A stretch of 64,000 nucleotides of DNA from Neocallimastix lanati (nom. inval.) (taxonomy: Eukaryota > Neocallimastigomycota > Neocallimastigomycetes > Neocallimastigales > Neocallimastigaceae). The stretch is taken from assembly GCA_016946835.1 (NCBI GenBank), contig JACVTC010000200.1:124001-188000 (forward strand). The letters are read 5' to 3'. Of the stretch, positions 10,431 to 23,761 are shown one piece after another (the first letter of the stretch is position 1; every line of letters begins with the position of its first letter). Below the pieces are notes generated by a model. It made no database searches. It saw only the letters and a list, made by a program, of their open reading frames with translations, and was not told where the DNA came from. Position numbers and translations under genes: made by a program.

Positions 10431-12062
10431 AGTAAGTTGAAATTCTAATTAATAATCCATTATATATTCGTTCTTTACCACGAATGCTATGGCTTGAGGA
10501 ATTCAAAAAATAAAAATTATTTAATATTAAAACATTAAATAAAAAGAAAATTTATTGCTCACAAAAATTTTTATTTCATTTCTTATATTTTATTGTATTT
10601 TGTTTTATTTTTTTAATATTTTAATCTTTATTTCACTTTATCTTATTTTTATTTATTTATTTTATTTTTACTTTTATTTTATTTATTTATGTTATTTTTA
10701 GTTTTATTTTATTTATTTATTTTATTTTTATTTTTATTTTATTTTTTTATTTTATTTTTATTTTTAATTCTTATTTATTTATTTCTATTTATTTTTATCT
10801 CCCCCCTAGAAAGGGATTCCAAGGTAGTAAATTTATATCTTTTTGAAGATATAAAAGTAGCAAAGCCTCCAGAAGTAGTTGAAAAGATGGAAAAACAATA
10901 GATTTTTAAATCTCATTGATTATTTCCTTATTGTAATAAATAAAAATTTTATTATTTCCTAATATTCAAATTAACTAAAATATATCTATAATATAAATGA
11001 TGCATTATAGATAAAAATTAAACAAAAAAAAAGACGCAGCATTACAATAAAATTGAATACTTTAACTTAATTTTGATACTAATTTAATGTGTAATTTTAT
11101 ATATTAATTTGAATGACATAATAGAAAATAAAATACATTTATTAATATATGAAAAATCTTTTACAATTTTAAATACAGAAAATTTTATTTTATTTGTTTC
11201 TTTCATTTCAATTATTTCTTAATTCGAAAGACAGAAATATTGATAAAGTTATTTAAATTGTTTATATACAGCAATTATTCCTTATTTAGAAGAATAATAC
11301 TAAAAGTAATTAGTACTATGTTGTTGATAGACTCTCATAAATTTAATTTACCTTTAAAAGGAATGAACATAAATTTAAATTAAATTTTATGTATAAACTT
11401 AAATTTTTAGATCAAATAATATAGTAAAATTATTAATGTAAAGAATACATAAATTTATTAATATTTTAAAATTCACATTGACTATATTAAGAGGTTTTTA
11501 ATAAGAATCAATTTATTATTTCATTCTTTATCACGAATGGTACGGTCGATGTTAATTGTACTAGTTAAGGGCTTTGAAGATATGGAATTTTATACTAAAT
11601 AATATTTTAGATAAATAAATTATTTATTTCTTTAAAGTAAATTTATTTTATTTTGTCTTTATTAATTTTATTTAATTTATTTTATTACAATTATTAATTA
11701 CATGTATTTATAACCCTATTATAAATAATCTCTCTCTATTGTTTATAATTAGTTCCTACAACACGATTAATATTCTTTTATTAACTAAACTAAATAAAAT
11801 TCCTTATTTTAATTAATTCTTTCTCATTCATCATTCTTATTTCTCTCTTTTTATTTCTAATTGTTTTTATTCAAATCCTATTTTATTATCCAATCAGAGA
11901 TAATTCCTAATTAGGTATGATACATATTATATTTTTATAAGTAATTATTTCCAATCAAGTGGTATTAAATTATATAAAATATATTTAGATATTTATAGTA
12001 AATAATTATTATTGTTATATCATAGTATAATAATACATATTTCTACTGTGGGTTGTATCACG
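10431..12062. other. AT-rich region without a supported gene
   Basis: Contains a T-rich simple-sequence tract (10560-10795, TTTATTTTTA-like) followed by about 100 bp of less biased sequence (10800-10901) of unknown origin. A short motif, TTCTTTAYCACGAATG, occurs twice (about 10470 and 11525). Nothing else recognised. Confidence 0.55.
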
Positions 12063-12859
12063 TGTAATAATTTCATTATAATATTTATTATAATAAAATT
12101 ATTAACTACAACCTGATATTAACATCAAGTTGAGAAAATAAGAAAACAATTAGAAAAAATAAAGAAAGTTTTAACTTATCTGACAAAGAAGAGTTTATTA
12201 TAAACAAATATAATAAACTACACAAAATAAAAAGAACACTTAATGAAATTGTTGTAGATTATATTTATTATTATTATATATTTATTTAATATTTGTTATA
12301 TAATAATAACTCTTGATTTCTCAAAAATTTAGAGAAATCAATAGCTATTTATACGAAAAATTATATAATAAAATTTTATATAAAATAATAATTTTAAGAG
12401 TTTTTCTAATCTTAACAATTATCTTATCTAGAAAAAGATTAGAAGAAAAAACTAGATAAGTTCTTTAAGGAAAAACCAATTTATTATTATAATAAATTAG
12501 AAAAAACCTTAAAGTCCGATAAAATTAATTTATATTTTAATAAGAAAATAAAAAACTTTAAAGTCCGAATAAGTTAATTCAAATTTTAATTAAAAATAAT
12601 AATTAAATGATTAATTCATTACTATAGAAATTAATAAAATTTATAATTAATTAAATAAATTAAATAAAATAAATGTATACTAAATAAATTTAAAGAAAAA
12701 AATTTTTTTAATTAAATTAAAACTATAATTAAATGTACAAATACATATTAACTTGATAAATAATTACTAATTTAATGAATGAATGTATAAATTATATAAT
12801 AGATAAATAATCAAATAAAGAAATTATAATTATTTAACAACTAATTATAGTTTCTTACA
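12063..12859 (+). repeat. Solo LTR, family L3 (copy 1)
   Basis: Starts TGTAATAATT and ends TTTCTTACA. It is similar to 21511-22351 and 30243-31076, sharing an inner palindromic start, a central block ACTCTTGATTTCTC..., TCTAGAAAAAGATTAGA and the end TTCTTTACA/TTCTTACA. No retroelement ORF adjoins it. TSD not clear at this copy. Confidence 0.65.
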
Positions 12860-13806
12860 CCACAATGATTTGTACCGGATATTCTTAATCTACAAAAATT
12901 AAATTTTGTAGAAGTGAATAAGGGTACAAATACTAAGAAAAATTTAAGAAAAATTTAAGAAATTTAAAATAAATATGTTTTATTAGAACACAAAATTTGT
13001 TTTATTAAAAAAAATTGTTTTATTTTAATATTAATTTTTATTTATTTAATTATTAATTTTTATTTGAATTAATAAAAGAAAAATAATTATTAAAATTAAT
13101 AAAATAATAAAATAAAATATTTATTATTTAAAATAATTTATTTAAATTTTTAATAATAAAAATTTGATTATTAACAACTAATAGACTATATAAAATAATT
13201 TATTGAAATTATTAATAATCATAATTTGATTATTAATAACTAATAAAATATATAAAATCATTTATTGAAATTATTAATAATAAAGAATAATCTATAAGAA
13301 ATATCTACATGCTTTTATATTTTTCAATGATTTTAAACTATTTACATTTATAAACAATAAAATAAATAATTGTTATTAATATTTACAAATAAAGTATTAA
13401 AATAAACTAGTTTTAATTATAATTTGTTTATAAAAGTTGAGTTATAAAATAAATAAAATAATGATTATTTTAAATAAAAGATAATTTAAAGATTATTCAG
13501 TTATTTAATTTTAATTTTGAAATGTTTATAAATTTGTTTATTTATTATTTACAATTTATTAAATTTGTTTATTATTTTGTTTATTTATAATTTTATAAGA
13601 ATATTAATTATTAATTTATTTTAGTTTTAATTAAAATTGTTAATAATTAATTAAATTATTATTATTTTTATTTTCATTTATTTCTTTTAATTAATTTTCT
13701 TAAATTGATTTCGGGACTTCTAAAAGAATTAATTTTGGGTTAAGTTAAATAAGAATTTATTATTTATTATTTATTTTAATTTTATAATTTCATTATTTAT
13801 CAACAA
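12860..13806. other. AT-rich spacer with a long hairpin and a tandem repeat
   Basis: A 64-nt imperfect hairpin lies at 12868-12931 (ATTTGTACC/GGTACAAAT outer stem, CTACAAAA/TTTTGTAG inner stem). A ~63-bp unit is repeated about two and a half times at 13137-13285. No coding region. Confidence 0.6.
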
Positions 13807-14040
13807 TGATAAATTTTAGAAATTATCTTAATTTTAATATAGAATTAAAAAATGATAATTTCAATTTATTTTAGTAATAACTGTATAAGTTATTTATGAA
13901 TTAAAAAAAATGTTTTATTAAAAATAACACTAAAAATTTGATTTATTAGAACACTTGTTTTCTAATATTTTATTTTATAAATCTTTTATTAAAATTTATT
14001 AAACATTATAAAAATTAAAATTATTAAAATTATAAAATTA

Positions 14041-14074
<34 letters not shown>

Positions 14075-14456
14075 TTTACATGAAATATTTACAAGTATTT
14101 ATATTTTTCTTTAAAATTAAACTATTTATAATTTATAAATAAAAAGAATAATTAAATAAAATAAAAGTAATAAAATTAATAATAAATAAATATTTAATGA
14201 TAAAATAAATAAATTTGTTTATTATAAAAATAATTAAAAATATTTTGTTATTTAAATTAATTAATTTTGTTATTATAAAATTATTATTTAATTATAAAAT
14301 TAATTATAAAAATTATTATAAAACTAATTATAAAAATTAATTATTTTATTTTAAATTTAATCTTAATATTTTTATTTTGAAAAAAAATATATATTATTTC
14401 TTTCTTATCTAAGTATTTATGTAATTTTTAATTTATTTGATTTATTTAATTAATTA

Positions 14457-14497
<41 letters not shown>

Positions 14498-14595
14498 TTA
14501 TTTTATTTTATTAAATTATTATTAAAATTGGCTAAGGTTAGTTTTGATTTTATGTATAATAAATTTTCAAGATTTATTAATTTTGTTATTTATCA
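13807..14595 (+). repeat. Solo LTR, family R1 (copy 1)
   Basis: 789 bp with terminal TGATAAAT...ATTTATCA, closely matching 44562-45346 over its length. Includes a (TAA)n run and a poly-T tract (14461-14495). No internal coding region adjoins it. Confidence 0.78.
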
Positions 14596-15184
14596 ACATG
14601 TTAAGGTTTTAGAGAATTAAATAAAAATAAAAGTAAAGGAAATACAAATTTTATTTATTTCTTTATTATTTTATTTATTAATTTTATTAATTTATGATTT
14701 TATAAAAATTGGTAGCAAAATTTACAACTATTTATACTTTTTTTTTCAAGGCATAAAAGTTGTTTCTTGCCATTAATTTTATATTATTACATTTTTTTTT
14801 TTATAAAAACTATTAAATTTAAAATGATTTTTGTAATCAATTATATAAAATTTAGTTAAAACAATATAGATAAAATCCATTTATAATATTAATAAAACCA
14901 ATTTTTTTTTTTTTTTTTTTTTTTATAATTTATCTAAAATATTACTAGTAAGAATTTATTTAATTGGTTATAATTACTATTACAATCTAAAATATTTGTC
15001 AATATAAAATAAAACATTTTGATATAAAATTTTATAATAAAAGTTAAAAATATAATATATAAATTTTAATTATCGATATATAAAAAAAAAATATTATTAA
15101 TAAAAATTTTCATTATTAATAAAAAATAAGATTTATTATTAATATTGCTAATATAAGTTTTAAATATATAAAAATATTATTAAT

Positions 15185-15389
15185 TGTTAAAATATATTTA
15201 CTATATTTCATTTTATATTAACCAATCAATTAGTTTAATAAATAATATTCATGTATAAAAGCTTTCTAAATGAACATGTTTTTCTTTAGTTCTATTTTTT
15301 AAAAAAAATATATTAATAAATAATATAATATCTATAATATAAATAAATTAAACTATTATTTAATTATATGAACATTAATGTGTCTAAAA
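15185..15389 (+). repeat. E2 5' LTR
   Basis: 205 bp, TGTTAAAATA...GTCTAAAA, matched by 21133-21337. The usual CA end is AA here, in both LTRs. Confidence 0.9.
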
Positions 15390-15440
15390 GATTAAGAATC
15401 TCAATCTACTAATTGAGTTTGAATTAAAATAAAGTTAAGT
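15390..15440 (+). promoter_or_regulatory. E2 primer-binding site and hairpin
   Basis: GATTAAGAATCTC is complementary to the tRNA-Lys(CUU) anticodon arm with one mismatch to the other elements. Hairpin CTCAAT (15400-15405) / ATTGAG (15412-15417). The second block ATAAAGTTAAGTT follows. Confidence 0.75.
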
Positions 15441-15618
15441 TATAATATAAATTAAATTTTTTTATTTTTATCTTTCAATAAAACCAAAGAACTAATAAAT
15501 TATTATTTTTATTATTTATTGCATTTTATTTATTACCGAATCAAATTCATAAGAAATAAAGATATTTTTTTAATCTACAATAAATAAAATTACCGTTAAA
15601 TTGTCAAATAATAAAATT

Positions 15619-15725
15619 AATATCATCAAGATGAAAAATTTATTGTCAACTGATGATATTAATATTAAAAATAAAATAAACATAGTATCATCAAGATGAG
15701 AAATAAATAGTCAACTGATGGTATT
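15619..15725 (+). repeat. E2 leader hairpin repeats
   Basis: Two copies. AATATCATCA (15619-15628) pairs perfectly with TGATGATATT (15651-15660), and AGTATCATCA pairs with TGATGGTATT about 53 bp further on. Each encloses AGATGA...GTCAAC. Confidence 0.7.
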
Positions 15726-16224
15726 TAGATAAATTTGAAACTAAAATATTATTAATATAAAAAAAAAATATAAATAAATTAAAATAATAATAAAAAATTA
15801 ATTATATGTATTAAATAAATCACATTATGTAATATTTCAAATATATTAAAATGAAATTATAAAACTAATCAATGAATAAAAAAATAAAAAATCTAATCAA
15901 ATAATAATCACCTTTTATTTAATCAAAATTAATAATAAATTAAATAATATAAATGCCTTATTTATTAAAGTTTGGTATTACAATACTAAATGAGATAAAA
16001 ATAGTAACAAATTAATGAAATCAAATTTAAGTAAAAATTAAAATGAGAATTTTTAATATAACAAATTAATACTAATAAATTAATAAAAATTAACAGAATT
16101 AAATATTATAATATTTTTTAAAAAAAAAAACTACTAAAATATTTTTATTAATTGAGATATTAAAAAAATAGTTATAATTAATTTAAAATAATAATAAAAA
16201 TTTAAGACTTCAAAAGTATTCGAA

Positions 16225-19200
16225 ATGGCTGGAAGAAGAAGAAATCAAGAACAAGTTATCAACCTCACCGGAGAAGATATTACACATAACGGAATAACCT
16301 TTAATTATTCCGAAAATTTCAACCAAATTACTGAACTAAATACAGAAAACTACCCTGGTTGGAGAAGAAAAATTCTGTATTTGCTAACAATAAATAAATT
16401 AACCAAATATGTCCTTCATCCAATTGTAAAGAAGTTAAGAAAGAGAGATATAAGAGAAGAATTAACAGATTACCCGGAGGATCAATTTGATAGTTCGTTA
16501 GTTTATGAAAAGAACACTAAAAACATTGATATAACTAACGACATCACGGCCAAATGGATTATCATAAATGGGCTTGGAGAACAAACACAAAAACTAATAA
16601 ATGGAAATGAAAAGACCGCTTTTCAAATTTGGAACATCTTCCAAGAATCGTTAACCAAAAGCAAGGAAAGAAGAAAAATCGAAATCCAAAACAAAATTGA
16701 AACAATGAAGTTTGACACCAAGACCGATATAAATATATTCATTGCCAATTTGCAAAATTTAATAGACGAACTTGAGAAAATTGACAATGACCTTAGTATA
16801 AATACAAAAATCGGCATTCTAAATAGATGCTTACCTGAAGATCTAAGGTGGATAAACGTTTTTCAACATAAGAGTTGGGAATCATGCTGCTCCTATGTTA
16901 AGGAAATCATCCCTAATATCGTTTTATCTAATTTAAAAGAAAAAAATTCCATTCAGGAAAACAACAATAATGTTCTCTTCAATGCTGAAACAAGAAAGAG
17001 CAAGAATTATCGAAACAATAATAGAACTAAAGGTAAAAGAAAAAGTCTCAAAAGGAGTAGTGGAAGATTCAACTATTGTGGAAAAAGAGGACATTACTAC
17101 TATGAATGTAAATTCAGAAAAAATAATTTATATAAAAATCAAAACAAAAATAAATTTAATAAAAGAACTAAAAACAAAAGAAAATTTCAAAACGATATTA
17201 ATTATGTGAACACTAATGATGCCTCTTCAAGTAATTATGATACAATATATGCAGATGCCTTTACTAAAGATTATAATACAGAAAATAATATTGAATTAAA
17301 TTACTGTAACGTTGAAAAAGAATTTTTAAATAAAGATAGTGACAAAAACTTTCTTTCATGTTGGATTTTGGACTCCGGTGCTTCAATCAATATCACAAGC
17401 AATCTTAATCTTCTAATAGACATAAAAAAATGTAATGAAGAAATTAATCTAACTAATGGACAAATAATTACAGCTGTCCATAAAGGAAAATTTAAGGGGT
17501 ATGTAAACAACAATGAAATAATACTTAATGAGGTATACTACTCTCCAGCCATCAATAAAAATTTAATATCCATATGCATATTGCTAAAAGAAAATTACAA
17601 AATTGTTTTTAATAATTCAAATAATAAATCATATGCAATCATTTACAATAGCAACAATAAAAGAATAGTTAACATTACTGCAACCAAGACTAATACATTT
17701 AAAATTTGGTTTTCCAATAATAAAATAAATCTCAATAATAATAACAATCAATATAATAATTTAGAAATAAATTTCACTACACCAAATGCAGCAAAGAGAT
17801 TAAATTTATGGCATAGAAGATTATGTCATTTTTATATTAGTCATATTAAAAACAAATTATTAAAACTTAATACACCAATTAATCAATGCCTAATTTGTAT
17901 GAATTCAAAACTTAAAAATAAACCATATAAGCAAGCAATAAATAAGTCGAAACATATATTTGAATTACTTCACATGGACTTAGTTGGTCCTCTTCCTGAA
18001 TCACTTTATGGTAACAAATATCTTTTTACAATCCTCGATGACTATTCACGCTATGGATGGACTTTGTTTTTAAAATCTAAAAGTGACACCTTTAACTCAT
18101 TTTACAATTGGTTTTTAAGTATTAAAAATAAGTATAATACTAGAATTATATATATTCGAACGGATAATGGTACAGAATTTTGCAATAATAATTTTAATTT
18201 ATTCTTTAAATCTTACGGTATTAAACATCAACTAACTGTACCATATAACCCACAACAAAATGGAAGGGTGGAACGCTTCAATGGCACCCTAATTAATTCC
18301 GCCAAAGCTATGCTAAATGACTCTAAACTTAGTCACCAATCTTGGGAAAATGCTACCTCTACGGCTAACTATATACATAATCGCATTCCACACAAAGGAA
18401 TAAATATGAAAATACCTTATGAAATAATTAACAAAACAAAGGTCAACTACTCAAATATTAAAGTATTTGGATGCAAAGTTTATTTCTTTATTCCTAAAGT
18501 CTTTAGGTCTAAATTCGATAAAATACTAAACCAGGGATTTTTCTAGGATACTCTGAAAACCCATCAGCTTACAAAATTTTAGATATTACTACTAATAAAA
18601 TAATCCTATCTAGATCTGTTGCCTTTTTCGAATCCAATCCTGGAAACAGTTATCTTAAAGAATGCTCACCTGAACTTGCCAATTTTATTCCGGATCACGA
18701 AATCAGGGGAGATAATACATATAATACATATTATAATAAAAATACATACGATACCAATACATATAAAATTAATCATAATATTCAACAAAGATTAAATAAA
18801 ATTGATTATCCAGGTTCTAATGAATTATTTAATTCAGAAAACATCCTAAGTAATTCACCAATATCAAATAATAGCAATATACAAAATATATACGAAGATA
18901 TAATCAATAAAAATAATTCTAAGAATAAAAGAAAATATAACAAAAAACAAAGAAATAATAATCACAGTAATAATAATAGTAACAATAACAATGAAAATAT
19001 CAATAATGATAACCATAACAATAATTTCATTAATAATAATACAAATAATAATAATAATATAAACAATAATAATAATAATAATAATAATATAAACAATAAT
19101 AATAATAATAATAATAATAACATAACTAATAATAATTTTATCAATAATAATAATACAAATAACGGTAATGATAATAATACAAATAATAGTAATAATAAAA

Positions 19201-21068
19201 TTAGAATTAATAATAATAATATTGAAAATAATAATAATAATATTGAAAATAATAATAATAGCCAAAATAGAGAAGATACTAATAATAAAATAAATGATAA
19301 TACAGCCAATAAAACAATCAATAACAATAATAATATTGAAAACAGCAGAGTAAATTACAACACAATTATCAATAAAAATTATAATCAACGTAATGGAAAC
19401 GAAATTATAAATACTTTGTTGACTAATAATAATTCATTTAAATTAAATAATATCGAGACCAATAATAAAAAAAGAACTATGAATGTTATAAATGAAAGTA
19501 ATAACAAAAGAAGAAAGACAACAAATACCTTAAGAGAACCAGAAAATTATAAGGACATTCAAAATTTAATTGATAGAAAATAGTGGATTAATGCAGTAAA
19601 TGAAGAATTAAGCAATATGAAAAACTTAAATGTATTTAATACAATTAAATATATACCCAAAAATGCCAATGTAATTTCCTCACGATGGATTTTCAAATAT
19701 AAAAGAAATGCAAATGGCGAGATAACAAAAAGAAATGCAAGATTGGTAGCACGAGGTTTTACCCAAGAATTTGGAATAGACTTTCATGATACTTTTGCAC
19801 CAACGTTAAAGCACGACTCTATCAGAATTTTAACTTCAATTGCAGCCCAAAATAATTTTAATATAGAACAAATCGATATAAACGCTGCTTACCTTAATGC
19901 CAAGTTAAGTGAAAATATTTATATGAAACCTCCAGAAGGTCATCCAGATTTTAATAGAAAAAAATGGAAATTAAACAAGGCTATATATGGTCTGAAACAA
20001 AGCGGACGAGAATGGAATAAAGAAATCAATAAATTTTTAACTAAAATAGGACTTAGAAGAATGGTAAGTGAACCATGTATATATGTAAAAAACGATAAAA
20101 ATAAAAACATTTTATGTATCGTCGGTATTTATGTTGACGATATTTTAATCGCTGGAAAAGAAAATGAAATTAAATGTATAAAAGAATATTTCAAAAGAAA
20201 ATATAAAATAAAAGAAATTGGCGACGTGGATTTCGTTATAGGAATAAAATTTGTTAAACACAAAAATGGATATTTTATGCATCAAAGAAGATACATTATA
20301 GAGGTTTTAGAAAAATTCAATATGAATAATGAAAAACCATTAAGGAATACAAAACCAATTACGGACGACAAATTTAGAAATATAAAGTTTAATCAAACTA
20401 CCTACCGAAGTGCAATAAGAAATTTACTCTACATTGCTATATGCACCAGACCTGATATTCTATTTTCGGTAAGTAAAGCAGCACGAAAATCAAATAATCC
20501 GAATATGGAGGACTGGAACAATGTCGTAAGAATACTAAGATATCTTAAAGGAACAACGAGTTACGGGATAAACTATACAAGGAAACTAGGAATAGAAGCC
20601 TTTGTTGATGCCGACTTTGCAGGAGACACTGAAACCAGAAGATCAACAACAGGTTTTTTAGTAACCATGGGCAACGCACCAACTAGCTGGTGTTCCAAGC
20701 TACAACACTGTGTGTCAACATCTACTGCAGAATCGGAGTATTATAGTCTGAGTGAATGTGGCAAGCACTGCATTTGGTATTTAAACTTAATGAAAGAATT
20801 ATATTATAATATTAAATGTATTAAAATAAAAATAGATAACAAAGCTGCCATATTCAACAGCAAAAATCAATCCATTAATCCGAAGACAAAACATATAGAT
20901 ATAAGAATTCATTATATTAGAGAAATAATAAATAAAAATTTTATAAAATTAGAATATATTCAATCTCAAAATAATTTGGCCGATGGATTCACTAAATATC
21001 TAAACAACACCCTTATGGAAAAATTCAGAAATTCTTTGTTATATAAAATTGAGGATTTAAAATTTTAA
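16225..21068 (+). pseudogene. gag-pol: E2 gag-pol polyprotein (one frameshift, one stop)
   Basis: An ATG at 16225 opens a 773-codon frame. It holds copia-type gag (residues 1-270), a zinc knuckle reading FNYCGKRGHYYYEC (first Cys replaced by Phe), protease LDSGASINIT, integrase H-H-C-C (LWHRRLCHF...CLICMNSK) and the D-D-E set (HMDLVGPLP, RTDNGTEF, NGRVERFNG). A one-base loss in an A-run near 18519-18523 shifts the frame, and the ORF dies at 18546. The other frame continues through an asparagine-rich linker of about 300 codons (18750-19500), a TAG at 19581 in place of a probable CAG, then RT with YVDDILIAG and RNase H (DADFAGD, STAESEYYSL, NLADGFTK) to TAA at 21066. It would need a single polyprotein to transpose, so this copy is defective. 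Confidence 0.9.
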
Positions 21069-21094
21069 TTATAAAAATATAGTTAAAATTAAAC

Positions 21095-21132
21095 AAATGT
21101 AACATTGAAACGAAGTTACATTTGAGGAGGAG
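21095..21132 (+). promoter_or_regulatory. E2 polypurine tract with preceding hairpin
   Basis: Perfect stem AAATGTAAC (21095-21103) / GTTACATTT (21115-21123), then GAGGAGGAG directly before the 3' LTR. Confidence 0.8.
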
Positions 21133-21337
21133 TGTTAAAATATATTTACTATATTTCATTTTATATTAACCAATCAATTAGTTTAATAAATAATATTCAT
21201 GTATAAAAGCTTTCTAAATGAACATGTTTTTCTTTAGTTCTATTTTTTAAAAAAAATATATTAATAAATAATATAATATCTATAATATAAATAAATTAAA
21301 CTATTTTTTAATTATATGAACATTAATGTGTCTAAAA
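21133..21337 (+). repeat. E2 3' LTR
   Basis: 205 bp, differing from the 5' LTR at one base (ACTATTTTTTA for ACTATTATTTA). Followed by TTAAT. Confidence 0.9.
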
Positions 21338-21510
21338 TTAATATAAGATTTAATATAAAAATATAAAGTTTAATATAATTTTTGATTTAATTTTTGATCT
21401 TTGGATTTAAAAATTTATTAAAGTACAAAGATAATAATGTACACATAATGTATTAGAAATAAATCGTAAATTTAATTAAGAATTCATTATTTAGTACATT
21501 CTTATCAAAC

Positions 21511-22351
21511 TGTAAAGAATTAATTAAAAATATTTAATTATATTAATAATTAATTCTTTCTACAATTAATAATAAAAAATATTATTAATTGAGATAAAAT
21601 TAAAAAATATAATTTAAAATATTGAAAACGAAAATATTAAAACTTAGAGTTTATTATAAGATTATAATAAACAACACTAAAAGTAGGTCAAGAGTATTTT
21701 AGAAATTATTTTATTATAAAAATTTTTTATTAAAAGTAATTTTAAAATATTTGTATTAATTATTATAATTTCTTATAATAATAACTCTTGATTATTTTTA
21801 GAAGAATCAAGAGTCCTATTTATATTAATTTGATTTCTAATCTTGGAAAATTATTTCTATCTAGAAAAAGATTAGAAGAAAAAACTAGATAGATTTCGAT
21901 TGGTGTTTAATTACATCAATCTTTAGTTAATAAGAAAACCCGAATAAGGGAGAAAACTTATTAACTAATTATATATTAATTTTATTAATATTTAATCACA
22001 AGTATAATTAAATAATTAATTCTTTTAATTTTCTTAATTAAAAGTCCAAGAAATAATATAATTTAATTATTTCTTGATTAAATAAAATTATCATTTTAAT
22101 ATAATTTAATTTTTCTTAATTAAATAGAATTTATCATTATTTTAATACAATAATACATTATAATAATTTAATATATTAATTATTGATAATTTAATTTAAT
22201 GTAAATAAATTTTAAAACAATAACATTCATTAATAATTACTATGTGACATAATAAAATTATTCATAAAATTTTATAAAATAATAAACTTTAAATATTAAT
22301 TTTTTAATAAAGAATAATAATTATTTTGAAAAATAATTATAATTCTTTACA
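21511..22351 (+). repeat. Solo LTR, family L3 (copy 2)
   Basis: TGTAAAGAAT...TTCTTTACA, 841 bp, flanked by a perfect 5-bp TSD CAAAC (21506-21510 and 22352-22356). This TSD fixes the ends of the family. Confidence 0.83.
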
Positions 22352-22916
22352 CAAACATGGTACAGTATTGAAGAGTTTTACTAATAAAATAATATATTCT
22401 AATAACTAAAGAAATTTTATTTTCTATTTTATTATTCTAATTTATTATTCTAACTTAAAAATCTAAATATTAAGTAATTTAACTAAACTAAAATAACTAA
22501 AAATAATTTTAAACCTAATCTAAATAATCTAATTATTCATCAATAATTATTAACTCTAAACATTAAACACTAAAATTTTAAAACACTTAAAAACAACACT
22601 CAAATTATTTTTAATTTAACTTTATTTAAAATAAACAATTTTATTTTTATTATTTAATCTATGCTAATTTTACTATTTAAACTATTCTAATTTAATTATT
22701 AAACTATTCTAATTTAATTATTTAATCTAATCTTATTTAATTATTTAAACTAATTTTATTTCAATTTAACTATTTAAATTTATTATTTAACTCTAAAATA
22801 ACAAAAGAATAATATAATAATAAAGTTGTAGTTGTAAGAAAAAGAGAGAGAATTAAAGTATTGTACTACTTTGTTCTTTTTGTACATTTAGAATAGTTAT
22901 TTGATTGGATTAGAAT
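22352..22916. other. AT-rich spacer, nothing recognised
   Basis: Low-complexity TTTAATTATTTAA-like sequence without ORFs. A short purine-rich patch lies near 22835-22860. Confidence 0.6.
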
Positions 22917-23137
22917 AAAAATTTAATAATAAAAATTTAATAATAAAAATTTAATAATAAAAATTTAATAATAAAAATTTAATAATAAAAATTTAATAAT
23001 AAAAATTTAATAATAAAAATTATTTAATAATAAAAATTTAATAATAAAAATTTAATAATAAAAATTTAATAATAAAAATTTAATAATAAAAATTTAATAA
23101 TAAAAATTTAATAATAAAAATTTAATAATAAAAATTT
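22917..23137 (+). repeat. 14-bp minisatellite AATTTAATAATAAA, interrupted by E3
   Basis: About 15 nearly perfect units. The array resumes after E3 at 30040-30076. Confidence 0.9.
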
Positions 23138-23423
23138 TGTTAAAAATATATTTTAATATAAAATTTAATCTATGATTATCCAATATTTTACAAATACAAA
23201 ATACTCGAAATACTATAAAACGTGCTTAAATAATAATCCTAATTTTTTTTTTCTCTTTAACAATAAAAAACCTTAATATATATATACGATCATACATACT
23301 TAATTAAATATATTTATAATAATAAATATTAATATATAATAAAGAATATAAAACATCTTTACTTAAACATAATTATAATATTATCTTAATATTGTGTGTC
23401 TCTTAATTGTGTGTTTATTAACA
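23138..23423 (+). repeat. E3 5' LTR
   Basis: TGTTAAAAATATA...GTTTATTAACA, paired with 29755-30039. Confidence 0.92.
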
Positions 23424-23472
23424 GATTAAGAGTCTCAATCTCAACCGATTGAGATAGAATGAAAGTTAAGTA
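23424..23472 (+). promoter_or_regulatory. E3 primer-binding site and hairpin
   Basis: GATTAAGAGTCTCAATC; its complement continues into TCTCAATCGGTTGAGA, which looks like a tRNA D arm with the AATCGGT loop. Hairpin CTCAATC (23434-23440) / GATTGAG (23447-23453). The second block GAAAGTTAAG ends near 23471. Confidence 0.82.
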
Positions 23473-23761
23473 TTAATAACTACAGTAATATATATACTTA
23501 TTTAAGACAAATAAATATAAATTCATACTAATTTATTTTTTCATTTATTTTAAATAATAAAAAATAAAATAAAATTAATAATAATATATAAAATAATAAT
23601 AATTCAACAAAATATCCAATTCTAAACAAAAACATTAAAAAATAATTTCATACGAGTTATTAAAATAATATGATAATATAAGGAGCCGATTAATCAAAAA
23701 TAAAATTAAATTATAGTTTTAAAAGTTTAAATAGAAATTGACAGTAAAATCAAAAACTTAT

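Larger units (their letters stand above)
15185..21337 (+). mobile_element. E2: Ty1/copia element
   Basis: Two 205-bp LTRs differing at one position by eye, flanked by the TSD TTAAT (15180-15184, 21338-21342). The order is LTR, tRNA-Lys half primer site, hairpin leader, gag-protease-integrase-RT-RNase H, hairpin and polypurine tract, LTR. Integrase before RT defines Ty1/copia. The unoccupied allele of the target is at about 59690 in the inverted R2 copy. Confidence 0.93.
14599..21507 (+). repeat. Solo LTR, family R2 (copy 1), split by E2
   Basis: TGTTAAGG...TTCTTATCA, about 756 bp once E2 and one TSD copy are removed (14599-15184 plus 21343-21507). An inverted copy at 59525-60385 has the empty site where E2 sits. 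A 4-bp AACA precedes it (14595-14598) and follows it once L3 (21511-22351) is removed. It abuts R1 on the left. Confidence 0.75.

Noticed and set aside
10689-10901. 70-codon plus ORF starting in a T-rich simple repeat
   Set aside because: Most of it is translated simple sequence; the last 34 codons look protein-like but match nothing I recognise.
18864-19388. Minus-strand hydrophobic ORFs rich in Ile/Leu opposite E2
   Set aside because: They are the antisense of the AAT-repeat asparagine linker of E2; no independent evidence.
22917-23137. Regular short repeats resembling a CRISPR array
   Set aside because: Units are contiguous with no unique spacers, in a eukaryotic context: minisatellite.
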